Source of the DNA: Fervidobacterium changbaicum
Lineage (GTDB): Bacteria; Thermotogota; Thermotogae; Thermotogales; Fervidobacteriaceae
Direction: 5' to 3'
Length of the DNA stretch: 64,000 nucleotides
NCBI RefSeq assembly: GCF_004117075.1
Contig: NZ_CP026721.1
Coordinates: 744,001 to 808,000, forward strand
Shown here: positions 1 through 7,899 of the stretch, piece after piece
Layout of the letters: each line of letters starts with the position of its first letter
Numbering within the stretch: position 1 is the stretch's first letter
Made by a program: the position numbers and the translations under genes
The notes under the pieces: generated by a model
Database searches by the model: none
Seen by the model: only the letters and a program-made list of their open reading frames with translations
What the model was told of the DNA's origin: nothing

Positions 1-646
1 CGTAAAGGTCAAGGGGACCGTAAGTTACGGGTTTAGATGTATCGAGTAATGGGTACATCTTTATTGGCTTTCCGACAAAGTTCTTTACAACTTCATCATC
101 GAGTGTTTCAACTACTTCAACACCATGTGAGATAATGAATCCGTCGAAATTGACCATTACCGGCAGCCTTACATCTGGATGCTCCGCAATTCTGTATGCC
201 ATAACGGTAAAGTCGTAGGCTTCCTGAGCGTTCTCCGCCCACAGTTGAATCCAACCGCTATCTCTTTCAGCCATTGCATCGCTGTGGTCACAGTGGATGT
301 TGATAGGACCTGAGAGTGCCCTGTTGGCAACTGCCATTACTATCGGCAGCCTCAAGGATGCTGCGATAAAGACCACTTCGTGCATAAGCGCAAGACCAAC
401 GGAAGCGGTTGCTGTAAACGCTCTTGCACCTGCAGCAGCTGCACCAACAACAGCACTCATTGCAGAGTGTTCGCTTTCAACAGGAATCATTTCCGTATCG
501 ACAACACCATCGGCTACGTATTTTGCAAAATATTCAACAACAGGTGTTTGCGGTGTGATCGGATATGCCGCAACGACATCTGGATTTATCTGTTTCATCG
601 CGTAAGCTATCGCTTCCGCACCCGTAATTGCTTGTTTTAAAGGCAT
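1..646 (-). CDS. porA: pyruvate:ferredoxin oxidoreductase subunit alpha, partial (C-terminus beyond window)
   Basis: Encodes the alpha subunit of the four-subunit pyruvate:ferredoxin oxidoreductase, which oxidises pyruvate to acetyl-CoA and CO2 while reducing ferredoxin in the cytoplasm. About 215 codons are visible. The N-terminus MPLKQAITGAEAIAYAMKQ is followed by the YPITPQTP stretch and an EHSAMSAVVGAAAAGARAF region, both typical of the pyrimidine-binding domain of 2-oxoacid:ferredoxin oxidoreductases. The ATG is preceded by a strong AAGGAGGTG. It follows porD by 12 bases, giving the order porG-porD-porA known from Thermotogales; porB should follow outside the window. The 3' end is cut off by the window edge, not by mutation. 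Confidence 0.95.
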   Translation of the reverse strand, partial: MPLKQAITGAEAIAYAMKQINPDVVAAYPITPQTPVVEYFAKYVADGVVDTEMIPVESEHSAMSAVVGAAAAGARAFTATASVGLALMHEVVFIAASLRLPIVMAVANRALSGPINIHCDHSDAMAERDSGWIQLWAENAQEAYDFTVMAYRIAEHPDVRLPVMVNFDGFIISHGVEVVETLDDEVVKNFVGKPIKMYPLLDTSKPVTYGPLDLY

Positions 647-658
647 TTTCGCACCTCC

Positions 659-1009
659 TTACTCTTCCGCAAAGTCTGTTTCTGGCTTCATTACTATAGC
701 TCTCTTGTCTTCTGGAGCTGGCTGTTTCGTTTTCGGATCTATGCTCTTTGGACAGACATTTGCACAAAGGCCGCAACCTTTACAGTAGTAGTAGTTGTAA
801 CCTCTCATCTTCGGTTTCCCGTCAACAATCTCAACAACTATTGCTTGATCTGGACAATACAACCAGCACTGCATACAGTGTATACAGTTTTCTGCTTGAT
901 AAACAGGTCTCATTACCCTCCATGTCCCTGTTTTGTAGGCTTTCGCGTTTCCTGGTTCAACTATCAAACCACCGATTGGTATTTCCTTCCATCCTTTGAG
1001 TTCAGGCAC
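659..1009 (-). CDS. porD: pyruvate:ferredoxin oxidoreductase subunit delta (2x[4Fe-4S])
   Basis: A 116-residue bacterial-type ferredoxin subunit that carries electrons inside the PFOR complex. Two cluster motifs are visible: CIHCMQCWLYCPD (about residues 42-54) and CKGCGLCANVCPK (about residues 75-87), each CxxCxxCxxxCP. The start is GTG with GGAGGTGA eight bases upstream; it overlaps the end of porG by 8 bases, which implies translational coupling. Length and position match porD of the Thermotogales por operon. Confidence 0.96.
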   Translation of the reverse strand: MPELKGWKEIPIGGLIVEPGNAKAYKTGTWRVMRPVYQAENCIHCMQCWLYCPDQAIVVEIVDGKPKMRGYNYYYCKGCGLCANVCPKSIDPKTKQPAPEDKRAIVMKPETDFAEE

Positions 1010-1577
1010 TGCAGGTCACCTCCTCGTATCCTCTGTGAAGCGCCCTTATGTTCTTATTGACAACTTCTTCACCGAACTTTTTAAGGAACATGTCCCTAAT
1101 CTTGTCCTCTACGTATTTGAGATCTATGACACCCGTTACTCTTGCAATAGCGCCAAGCATGACAGTGTTTGGTGTTCCTCTGCCGAGTTCTTCAAGAGCG
1201 ATATCTGTCGCTTTAACGACGCAGATCTTACCTTGGAATCCCGTTTTTGCTCTCACCCACTCCGTACTTCTTACAGTGTTAACGATAAGTATCGTTTCAG
1301 GGGTTGTCCCTGCCAATATATCAGGATTGCCCAAAAGTGTGTCATCGATAACAACAACAAGGTGAGGTTTCTCAACGGAGGAGTGAAGTAGAATAGGTTC
1401 GTCAGAGATTCTGTTGAAAGCTTTCATAGGAGCTCCTGTTCGTTCCGCACCGTATTCAGGAAATGCCTGTACATATTTTCCCATGTCAAGTGCGGCTTCT
1501 GCAAGCATCTGCGATGCACTTTTTGCACCTTGACCAGCTCGTCCATGCCATCTGATTTCAAATATCTTTGCTGGCAC
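1002..1577 (-). CDS. porG: pyruvate:ferredoxin oxidoreductase subunit gamma
   Basis: A 191-residue gamma subunit of the 2-oxoacid:ferredoxin oxidoreductase family. The N-terminal EIRWHGRAGQGAKSASQMLAEAA stretch (residues about 7-28) is the family hallmark, and QAFPEYGAERTGAPMKAF follows. The start is GTG preceded by AAAGGAGGTAAAGAAC. First gene of the porGDA operon visible here; its promoter must lie in the roughly 145 bases before the GH57 gene. The family includes other 2-oxoacid enzymes (KorG, VorG), but the Thermotogales gene order favours pyruvate. Confidence 0.94.
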   Translation of the reverse strand: MPAKIFEIRWHGRAGQGAKSASQMLAEAALDMGKYVQAFPEYGAERTGAPMKAFNRISDEPILLHSSVEKPHLVVVIDDTLLGNPDILAGTTPETILIVNTVRSTEWVRAKTGFQGKICVVKATDIALEELGRGTPNTVMLGAIARVTGVIDLKYVEDKIRDMFLKKFGEEVVNKNIRALHRGYEEVTCSA

Positions 1578-1668
1578 GTTCTTTACCTCCTTTCGAATTT
1601 AAGGGTTTAGGAACTGCAAACTTGCTAAAATATTCACATTTCAAAATTAAAGCTTTTCCAACACATAA

Positions 1669-1695
1669 CCCCCGAGACGTTCAACATCTCGGGGG
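1669..1695 (-). terminator. hairpin downstream of the GH57 gene
   Basis: A 9-bp GC-rich stem (CCCCCGAGA pairing with TCTCGGGGG, 9-base loop) lies 29 bases past the GH57 stop codon. There is no long T-run on the minus strand, so it is a moderate candidate for an intrinsic terminator separating this transcript from porG. Confidence 0.6.
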
Positions 1696-1723
1696 AGTCA
1701 TTTACAACCAGAAGGCTCTTGAG

Positions 1724-3325
1724 TTATATCTTTAAATACATTTTGTAATCCGCATCGGGGAATATATCATCAACGTACTCGAGCCTCTGTAACTCCCCGA
1801 TATCTATATTACCACTTTTTAGCATATCGTACAAGTTTAAGAATCGTTTAATATGCGTTTTGGTTCTGTTAACTGCGTATTCCACACTTGTTCCGGTTGT
1901 CATTATAAATGCCCAGTCACTTGATTGGGCAAGCAACAACTCCCTTACCATCTGGTTCAAAACGCGAATTTTCAACGGATCTGTTTCATTTGCATGCTCT
2001 TTTGCTGCTTCTGTCATTCTTTCTACCATCTCGTGAAGGTGCGGATAAATCCAATCGTTTGTTCCATTCAACCACACTTCATTGTAACCATTGGCTCCCC
2101 AACTCGAAGCAGCCGGGGTAAGTATCTGCACCTTTTCAACCCAATCTACAACATCGCAAGCCCTTGTTACTCTAAGTTTTTGACTCTTAGCTGCTTCCCT
2201 CATGAAGTACTCTAAGAAGAACGGACCTTCAAACCACCAATGCCCAAATAGTTCAGCATCAAACGGGGCCACAATGATGGGTTCAAGACCTTCGAATAGG
2301 TTGAGCAAATAATCCACCTGGGCTTCTTTTTTCTTCAAAAAGTCTTTCGCATGTTCGTATGCTGTTGCTTTAGCTTCATCGATATCGTAATAGTCTTTCT
2401 TATCCAAAGGAGTATCCTTAGAAGTTATCTTGTGGTATTTGATACCGGTATTCATTCTGACGCCACTTGGATCGATATATGGTCTTATGTACTCGTACTC
2501 TCTATCAAAACCAATGTCCCTATAGAATTCCCTGTATCTTGAATCGCCCGGATATCCAATCTGCGCACTCCACACTTGCTCGGAACTTTCTGGATCCCTT
2601 GCGAATGCAAACACGTTATTCGGTGTAATAATCGGCCTATAGACTCCATACCTCGGTCTTTCATCAGCGTACCAAAAAGCATGAGAATCAACAAAGAAAT
2701 ATTCGATACCGTATTCCGCTAAGTACCTGTCAAGACCCGGGAAGTAAGCACACTCTGCCAACCATATACCACGCGGTTTAACACCTATGTGTCTCTCGTA
2801 TGTTTTGACAGCCTGTTCTAACTGCGCACGAATCGCCTGCGGGTATTGCTCCATAAATGGCAAATAACCGTGCGTTGCATTACAGGTGATTATGTCTAAA
2901 TAACCCCTTGCCATGTATTCTTTGAAGCCATTAAGAATGTTCTTCTTATATTGTTCCTTGAATATGTAAAGTGTGTCTTCAAACAGTTGTAGATAATATT
3001 GTGCCATTTTATGTTTCTTCGGATGTTCGTTCGTAGTTCTTGTTACTTCTTTTCGTGAAAGTTCTATCAATTTTTCCAAATGTCTTTCATACTTATTCTG
3101 TAGATCTGGATTTGCAAGCATTTCCATCAACGGCGGAGTTATTGACATCGTGAGTTTTACAGGTACTTTGTCTTGCTCCAAGTTTTTGAACATCCTTAAG
3201 AGTGGAATGTATGTTTCGGTGATGGCTTCAAACAGCCAGTGCTCTTCCAAGAAAAACGGATACTCTGGATGGTGTACGTATGGTAGATGGGCATGTAGCA
3301 CGAACATCATTTGTCCACGTGGCAT
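1724..3325 (-). CDS. glycoside hydrolase family 57, probable 1,4-alpha-glucan branching enzyme
   Basis: A 533-residue GH57 protein of the AmyC/branching enzyme type, expected to act on intracellular alpha-glucan (glycogen). Visible GH57 motifs are HAHLPYVHHPE near residue 10, GIWLAECAYFPGLDRYL around residue 187 with the presumed nucleophile Glu in WLAECAY, APFDAELFGHWWFEGP around residue 355 with the presumed acid/base Asp in FDAELFGHWW, and a C-terminal SSWGANGYNEVWLNG region. ATG start 2 bases after the DUF4912 stop, with GGAAGGGG upstream, so the two form one transcription unit. AmyC was first called an alpha-amylase in Thermotoga; branching activity is the better-supported role for this subfamily. 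Confidence 0.88.
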   Translation of the reverse strand: MPRGQMMFVLHAHLPYVHHPEYPFFLEEHWLFEAITETYIPLLRMFKNLEQDKVPVKLTMSITPPLMEMLANPDLQNKYERHLEKLIELSRKEVTRTTNEHPKKHKMAQYYLQLFEDTLYIFKEQYKKNILNGFKEYMARGYLDIITCNATHGYLPFMEQYPQAIRAQLEQAVKTYERHIGVKPRGIWLAECAYFPGLDRYLAEYGIEYFFVDSHAFWYADERPRYGVYRPIITPNNVFAFARDPESSEQVWSAQIGYPGDSRYREFYRDIGFDREYEYIRPYIDPSGVRMNTGIKYHKITSKDTPLDKKDYYDIDEAKATAYEHAKDFLKKKEAQVDYLLNLFEGLEPIIVAPFDAELFGHWWFEGPFFLEYFMREAAKSQKLRVTRACDVVDWVEKVQILTPAASSWGANGYNEVWLNGTNDWIYPHLHEMVERMTEAAKEHANETDPLKIRVLNQMVRELLLAQSSDWAFIMTTGTSVEYAVNRTKTHIKRFLNLYDMLKSGNIDIGELQRLEYVDDIFPDADYKMYLKI

Positions 3326-3327
3326 AT

Positions 3328-4119
3328 TTACATCCCCTTCCCACTAAGTCGTATAACGCTGATGCTTCCGGCACTCGAAATCCGAAAAAGATGCTCCAGA
3401 CCTTGGATAGAGCCCCCGATTCTTTCAACAATAGGTGTTAGCATACCTTCAGATGGCATCACTATCCTTCTTCTCTTCCTAAGGTCTAGCCACCTTTCTC
3501 TTGTCGATTGACTTGGCGAGTTCACAGGAACCCTACACAGATTCGATCTGAGCAGATGTTTGTAATTACCATTTGAATCGTAGTACCCAAGTTCAGCTAA
3601 ATAGTGTGCTCCGGGCATTGGAACATTCATGTAATAATTTTTCAAGGAAGAAACATCTATGTTTACCTCGAATGTTCTGTGCGCATTTGTCCCATCAAAT
3701 TCTATGAATGTAACATCGTAAACTCTCAACACTACTTTTCTCACTTCGTGTGACCTAAGGAATTCTCTATTAGCGGGACTGAGGTCCCAGTAAACGTGAA
3801 TCCAGAACGGATTAACTGGCATTGCAACAAGTTTGTCCTTGTTATAATTTTCAGGAATGCTGATATCTTCTCGAACTGGCTGGGAAGTCAACGAAGGCTG
3901 ACCCGATGAGGACGTAGAAGAGGAAGGTCTTGATTGACTTGGTTCTTCTGGTTGCACCGTTTTAACTCTCTCGACATACCTTTCAATCAGTTTTCGCACA
4001 TCGTTCTTTGTCATCTGCTTTTTAACTGCCAAACCGAGTTCTTTTGCCTTCGCTTTCAGTTCTTGGATCGTACGCTCCTGACTTAACCATTCTTCCAAGT
4101 GCTTTACTATGTTTATCAT
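3328..4119 (-). CDS. DUF4912 domain protein, partner of GH57 gene
   Basis: A 263-residue protein. The N-terminal 50 residues (ELKAKAKELGL, then MTKNDVRKLIERYVERV) resemble a SAP/Rho-N helical module. A Ser/Pro/Gln-rich linker (about 58-82) leads to a beta-rich domain with MPVNPFWIHVYWDLSP, YYMNVPMPGAHYLAELGYYD and a C-terminal RRIVMPSEGMLTP segment, the pattern of DUF4912. DUF4912 proteins commonly sit beside glycogen or GH57 genes; a glucan-binding or regulatory role is inference. The ATG has GGGGGGTG upstream, and IS copy A (with its duplicated target site) begins only 16 bases upstream of the start, so the original promoter is now on the far side of the insertion. Confidence 0.8.
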   Translation of the reverse strand: MINIVKHLEEWLSQERTIQELKAKAKELGLAVKKQMTKNDVRKLIERYVERVKTVQPEEPSQSRPSSSTSSSGQPSLTSQPVREDISIPENYNKDKLVAMPVNPFWIHVYWDLSPANREFLRSHEVRKVVLRVYDVTFIEFDGTNAHRTFEVNIDVSSLKNYYMNVPMPGAHYLAELGYYDSNGNYKHLLRSNLCRVPVNSPSQSTRERWLDLRKRRRIVMPSEGMLTPIVERIGGSIQGLEHLFRISSAGSISVIRLSGKGM

Positions 4120-4135
4120 AGGTTCACCCCCCAGG

Positions 4136-4143
4136 CTGTGGTG
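4136..4143. repeat. 8-bp target-site duplication, left of IS copy A
   Basis: CTGTGGTG immediately left of the IS is repeated exactly at 5185-5192 immediately right of it. This shows that copy A arose by transposition at this site and has not recombined since. Confidence 0.95.
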
Positions 4144-5184
4144 GATGCTGTTAACTAAAAGTATTGAAAATTTCCAAAAACCGTATTATCTTCTTATTAG
4201 TGGAACACCCCCCACCATCAATTCTCACAAAAAGGAGGTACTCCACTATGCAAAATTCTGTAGTCTCTTGCCCCAAATGCGGCTCTACCAACATCTACAA
4301 AAACGGTCATGATAAGTACGGTAACCAACAATACTTTTGCAAAGACTGTAAGCGCACTTTCAGACTTGTTCATTCAAAAAAACACAAGCTCTTCTCTTTC
4401 CCTTATCCTAAATGCCCTGTCTGTGGAAAAACTATGCAAATCCACAAAATCAAAAAAGCCTTCGTTAAGTTCCGTTGCCGTTCTTGCCATACCAGAGACG
4501 AAATCCCAACTAACTTACCTCAATTTGTCCCTCTTCCTTTCGACTCTTTCAAGTTCTTCCGTTTCCCTATCTTTATTGTCCTTAAAGCCTTCGTCCTTTA
4601 TTTCAAAGCTGTGTCCTTGCGTTCCATCAGAGACTCACTTAATATCAAAGTCTCTCATGTCGCTATCTACAAGTGGATCCTTAAGTTGTCTTGTTTCTTT
4701 TCCATCCTCGTTCCTGTAGATGCTTTCAAAGTCCATGGTGATGAAACTGTCGTTTTGTTTAAATCCAAAAAGTACTACGTTTGGTTCTTAGTTGAGCACG
4801 ATTCGAATCTTATTGTTGCTTGGCATGTATCCAAATATCGCGATATGGGTCAAGTGAAGATATTGTTAGAGAAGTTCTTTGGTAACAACGAAAGAACAAT
4901 CGAACTAATTACAGATGGACTTGGTGCATATGGTGCAGTGAAGATACTATACAAGAATATCAATCATATTGTTGTGAGACTTGGGCAAAACAATCAATGT
5001 GAATCGAAGTTTTCGTTATTCCAAGACTTTGTACGAGCCAAGCGTGGATTTAAGAATATTGACAATCTTCCAATGTACGTAAACAGTTTTTGTGTAGTGA
5101 GAAATCTCTTGAAACTGAATGGCAATGATATTGCGCGTGTTATGAGTGTTCTATTGTCTTCCATCACTACAAGTTAACAGCATC
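4144..5184 (+). mobile_element. insertion sequence copy A, 1041 bp, IS6/IS240-like
   Basis: Complete IS bounded by perfect 13-bp terminal inverted repeats (GATGCTGTTAACT left, AGTTAACAGCATC right) and flanked by an 8-bp duplication. It carries one transposase gene. A second copy of identical length lies at 54971-56011. The 8-bp duplication and single DDE transposase fit the IS6 family. The element ends 16 bases upstream of the DUF4912 start codon with its transposase directed away, so it separates the DUF4912-GH57 unit from its upstream DNA. Confidence 0.95.
4248..5177 (+). CDS. IS transposase, zinc-ribbon plus DDE domain (copy A)
   Basis: A 309-residue transposase starting at the ATG that follows AAAGGAGGTACTCCACT. 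A longer reading to 4164 lacks a comparable ribosome site. The N-terminus has a zinc ribbon, CPKCGSTNIYKNG...CKDC, and then a second Cys pair set, CPVCGK...CRSC. The catalytic domain shows the three acidic landmarks HGDETVV, ELITDGLGAYGAV and CESKFSLF with the RAKRGFKN tail motif, as in IS6/IS240-type enzymes. It differs from copy B at three residues (EHDSN here, DHETN there). The frame is intact, so it may be active. Confidence 0.92.
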   Translation: MQNSVVSCPKCGSTNIYKNGHDKYGNQQYFCKDCKRTFRLVHSKKHKLFSFPYPKCPVCGKTMQIHKIKKAFVKFRCRSCHTRDEIPTNLPQFVPLPFDSFKFFRFPIFIVLKAFVLYFKAVSLRSIRDSLNIKVSHVAIYKWILKLSCFFSILVPVDAFKVHGDETVVLFKSKKYYVWFLVEHDSNLIVAWHVSKYRDMGQVKILLEKFFGNNERTIELITDGLGAYGAVKILYKNINHIVVRLGQNNQCESKFSLFQDFVRAKRGFKNIDNLPMYVNSFCVVRNLLKLNGNDIARVMSVLLSSITTS

Positions 5185-5192
5185 CTGTGGTG
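5185..5192. repeat. 8-bp target-site duplication, right of IS copy A
   Basis: CTGTGGTG, the exact partner of 4136-4143. The DNA from here to 5463 holds no convincing gene: it is very AT-rich and contains only the terminator at 5385-5412. It probably includes the displaced promoter of the DUF4912-GH57 unit. Confidence 0.93.
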
Positions 5193-5384
5193 TGGTTTTG
5201 CTTTTCACGTAGAATGTTACTACAAGTGAGCAGAGTTGTAAAACGTTGTAATGAATCAAAATGTACATATATTTTTCTATAAATCGATACAGTTACAAAT
5301 ATATAATTATAATTATAAGATTACAACTAACGAACACAGTTTAAAAATATGTTTCCACTTCTAAAGTTGACTATTTATCAATAA

Positions 5385-5412
5385 AAAAAGAGCCCGAATG
5401 AGGGCCCTTTTA
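5385..5412 (-). terminator. intrinsic terminator of the amino-acid ABC operon
   Basis: AAAAGAGCCC and GGGCCCTTTT form a 10-bp stem with one A-C mismatch and a 6-base loop. On the minus strand it is followed by a T-rich tract. It lies about 50 bases past the end of the ATPase gene. The T-run is present on both sides, so it could work in both directions. Confidence 0.8.
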
Positions 5413-5463
5413 AAAAACCGAGTGAAAAAATTTATTTAAGATTGTTTGAACCAGGGGCATCAA

Positions 5464-6246
5464 CTATTCCAGTATTCTTCTTAGAAATTCCCTTGTTCGT
5501 TGCTTTTTCGGATTTTTCAAAATCTCATCAGGAGGACCTTCCTCCTCGACAACACCTTCTGAAATAAAGATAATGCGGTCGGCGACGTCCCTTGCAAATC
5601 CCATCTCATGCGTAACAACAAGCATGGTCATCCCACTGCGAGCAAGATTTTTCATAACGTCTAGAACCTCACCTACAAGCTCAGGGTCGAGTGCAGATGT
5701 AGGTTCGTCAAAGAGCATAATTTCGGGATCCATCATCAGAGCTCTCGCAATTGCAACTCTTTGCTTTTGACCACCTGAAAGTTGTTCCGGGTAAGCCTCT
5801 ATTTTATCAAGGAGTCCTACTCTACTTAACAGTACCTTTGCTTTCTTTACTGCTTCATCTCTCGGCATATTCTTAACCTTAGTTGGTGCAAGGATGAGGT
5901 TATCGAGCACATTCATGTGCGGAAACAAGTTGAACTGTTGAAAAACCATACCTATCCTTGCTCTGAGCTGATTTACATCGTATTCATTAATATCTACACC
6001 GTCCAAGTATATTTGTCCGCCCTGATATTCTTCAAGTTTATTTATACACCTCAAAAGGGTGCTTTTCCCTCCGCCACTAGGTCCGATGATTACGATAGTT
6101 TCACCCTTCTTGACTTGAAGATTAATACCTCTCAGAACTTCCAGCTTTCCAAAACGTTTTACCAAATTCTCTATTTTAATAATGATTTTTTCCGAATTCT
6201 CGTTGAACTGGTTCACTCCACTCTCCACGGTGTTAAAAACACTCAT
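5464..6246 (-). CDS. glnQ: polar amino-acid ABC transporter ATPase
   Basis: A 260-residue ABC ATPase of the GlnQ/HisP class that drives amino-acid uptake at the inner face of the membrane. Walker [10 protein letters not shown] (about 54-62), signature LSGGQKQR (about 155), Walker [15 protein letters not shown] (about 177) and the H-loop VVTHEM are all present. The ATG overlaps the permease stop as ATGA and has AAAGGAGG upstream, so the genes are co-translated. The first 20 residues precede the conserved domain and are poorly conserved in type. The specific amino acid cannot be told from the sequence. Confidence 0.92.
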   Translation of the reverse strand: MSVFNTVESGVNQFNENSEKIIIKIENLVKRFGKLEVLRGINLQVKKGETIVIIGPSGGGKSTLLRCINKLEEYQGGQIYLDGVDINEYDVNQLRARIGMVFQQFNLFPHMNVLDNLILAPTKVKNMPRDEAVKKAKVLLSRVGLLDKIEAYPEQLSGGQKQRVAIARALMMDPEIMLFDEPTSALDPELVGEVLDVMKNLARSGMTMLVVTHEMGFARDVADRIIFISEGVVEEEGPPDEILKNPKKQRTREFLRRILE

Positions 6247-6893
6247 GCTGTAGCCATCCTCCTTTCAATGTACCTGACAATACGAGAAATAACAAATGTC
6301 ATTATGAAGTATATAAAAGCTATCCCGAAGTAAATGGAGAACGTTTGAAATGTTCGAGATATTATGAACTGTCCGCTTCTCATTAACTCCGAAACACCTA
6401 TAACGGACGCTAAAGAGCTATCTTTTGTGAGGGTTATAAATTCATTGCCAAGTGCCGGTAAGATGTTTCTAAAAGCCTGTGGAAGTATGATATATCTCAT
6501 CGCCTGCCAGTGAGTCAAACCAAGCGATCGTGCAGCTTCGTACTGACCACGTGGGATTGATTGAATTCCGGCGCGAACTATCTCCGCAATATATGCACCA
6601 CTGTTCAAACCAAGCGCTGTAATCGCTGCAGGGTATGGAGCAAGCTGAATACCAAGTTGCGGTAAACCAAAGTAGATGATAGAAATCTGAACTAAGAGTG
6701 GTGTACCCCGAAGGAACTCCACGTATGCAGTACAAGGATAGTTTATTAGTTTGACCTTCGATAGTCTGCCCATACCGATGAACGTCCCGAGTATTAAACC
6801 AATTCCAACGGAAAAAGCAGTGAGCTTAAGAGTTTCCCATGCACCAACCAAAAGGAACGGAAAACTTCTCAGTAGTTCAACCAACGCTTCCAC
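6243..6893 (-). CDS. glnP: polar amino-acid ABC transporter permease
   Basis: A 216-residue HisM/GlnP-type inner-membrane permease. Hydrophobic segments are spread along the protein, and the cytoplasmic EAA loop is clear as [23 protein letters not shown]. The start is GTG with GGGAGGGAAGG upstream. A single permease gene implies a homodimer. It is separated from the binding-protein gene upstream by a 12-bp stem-loop. Confidence 0.92.
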   Translation of the reverse strand: MEALVELLRSFPFLLVGAWETLKLTAFSVGIGLILGTFIGMGRLSKVKLINYPCTAYVEFLRGTPLLVQISIIYFGLPQLGIQLAPYPAAITALGLNSGAYIAEIVRAGIQSIPRGQYEAARSLGLTHWQAMRYIILPQAFRNILPALGNEFITLTKDSSLASVIGVSELMRSGQFIISRTFQTFSIYFGIAFIYFIMTFVISRIVRYIERRMATA

Positions 6894-6962
6894 AACCTTC
6901 CCTCCCGCAAAAAACCTAAAATCACATCCAAAAACCTATACTATAATCAAGAAAACAAAGAA

Positions 6963-6993
6963 GCCCCCTTTATGCTTCGCACATAAAGGGGGC
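6963..6993 (-). terminator. intercistronic stem-loop between binding protein and permease genes
   Basis: GCCCCCTTTATG and CATAAAGGGGGC form a perfect 12-bp stem with a 7-base loop, 9 bases past the binding-protein stop, followed by a T-rich stretch on the minus strand. It most likely acts as a partial terminator or 3'-end stabiliser, so the binding protein is made in excess over the membrane parts. Confidence 0.75.
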
Positions 6994-7002
6994 CTTCAGT
7001 AC

Positions 7003-7755
7003 TTATTCAAACCATTTTTGAAGTAATTTGTTGTATGTTCCGCTGGATTTCAGAATATCGAGTGTCTGGTTTACAAAATTAAGCAACTCTTTGTTTCCCT
7101 TTCTGACAGCAATTCCGTACGTCTCACCAGTGTCAATCACAGAGCTTATTACGAACTTTGGAAACTTCTTTACATATGCCTTTGCCGGAGCTTCATCGAG
7201 CACAACCGCATCAACGCGTGCATTTTGCAATTCTAAGAAGGCATCGGTGAATTTCTGGAATCTCACTACTTGTATGCCATTGATCTCGCTAACAACGAGG
7301 TCTCCAGTTGTTCCTAATTGGACAGCTACTTTCTTTCCGACAAGTTCCTCTAGTTTCTTTGGCTCGAATTTTCCGTCTTTCCTCACTACAATAGCCTGGT
7401 TCGCTTCGAAATATGGTTTCGAAAAATCAACGACTTTTGCCCTTTCTTCAGTGATAGTCATACCTGCAATAGCCAAATCGATCTTACCCTGCAAAAGGGC
7501 TGGTATCAGACTATCAAATGGTAGACTTACGATTTCAAGCTTTACTCCGAGCCTTTTTGCAAGTTCGTTAGCAATGTCGATATCAAACCCAACAATTTGG
7601 TTTTTCTCGTCAACGAATTCGAATGGTGGGAATGTTGGCTCAGTACCTACGATCAATTTTCCTCTTTTCTTAATCTCCGTTAGACTCTGAGCAAAGCTCA
7701 GGGAAATCGAAAGTACTAAAATACTGACAAGCAAAAGCCCAAGAACTTTTTTCAT
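7003..7755 (-). CDS. polar amino-acid ABC substrate-binding protein
   Basis: A 250-residue family 3 (GlnH/HisJ) solute-binding protein. Residues 1-22 are a signal peptide (MKKVLGLLLVSILVLSISLSF). The mature part begins LTEIKKRGKLIVGTEPTFPPFEF, then GFDIDIANELAKRLG and IAGMTITEERAKVVDFSKPY, the classic family signature. No lipobox Cys is seen. The ATG has GGGGAGGG upstream. First gene of a three-gene importer operon; the ligand is unknown, plausibly a polar or basic amino acid. Confidence 0.92.
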   Translation of the reverse strand: MKKVLGLLLVSILVLSISLSFAQSLTEIKKRGKLIVGTEPTFPPFEFVDEKNQIVGFDIDIANELAKRLGVKLEIVSLPFDSLIPALLQGKIDLAIAGMTITEERAKVVDFSKPYFEANQAIVVRKDGKFEPKKLEELVGKKVAVQLGTTGDLVVSEINGIQVVRFQKFTDAFLELQNARVDAVVLDEAPAKAYVKKFPKFVISSVIDTGETYGIAVRKGNKELLNFVNQTLDILKSSGTYNKLLQKWFE

Positions 7756-7899
7756 GATCCATCCCTCCCCTAGAATAAGAGTATTGACAAAAAAACGAAA
7801 ACATTTACCAACCGTATTAGCCTCGTTTTAGTTGCAAGGATGCAAAAACGTCTAATAAGACTATAACGTTTTGATGGTTACTAATATTGGTAACTTCCC

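Noticed and set aside
4309-4719. Ser-rich 136-residue frame inside the IS (also 55136-55546) as an overlapping IS gene
   Set aside because: It is a shadow of the transposase frame; no ribosome site and low-complexity composition.
7028-7690. 220-residue plus-strand frame opposite the amino-acid binding protein
   Set aside because: Antisense shadow of a clear family 3 binding protein; no recognisable motif.
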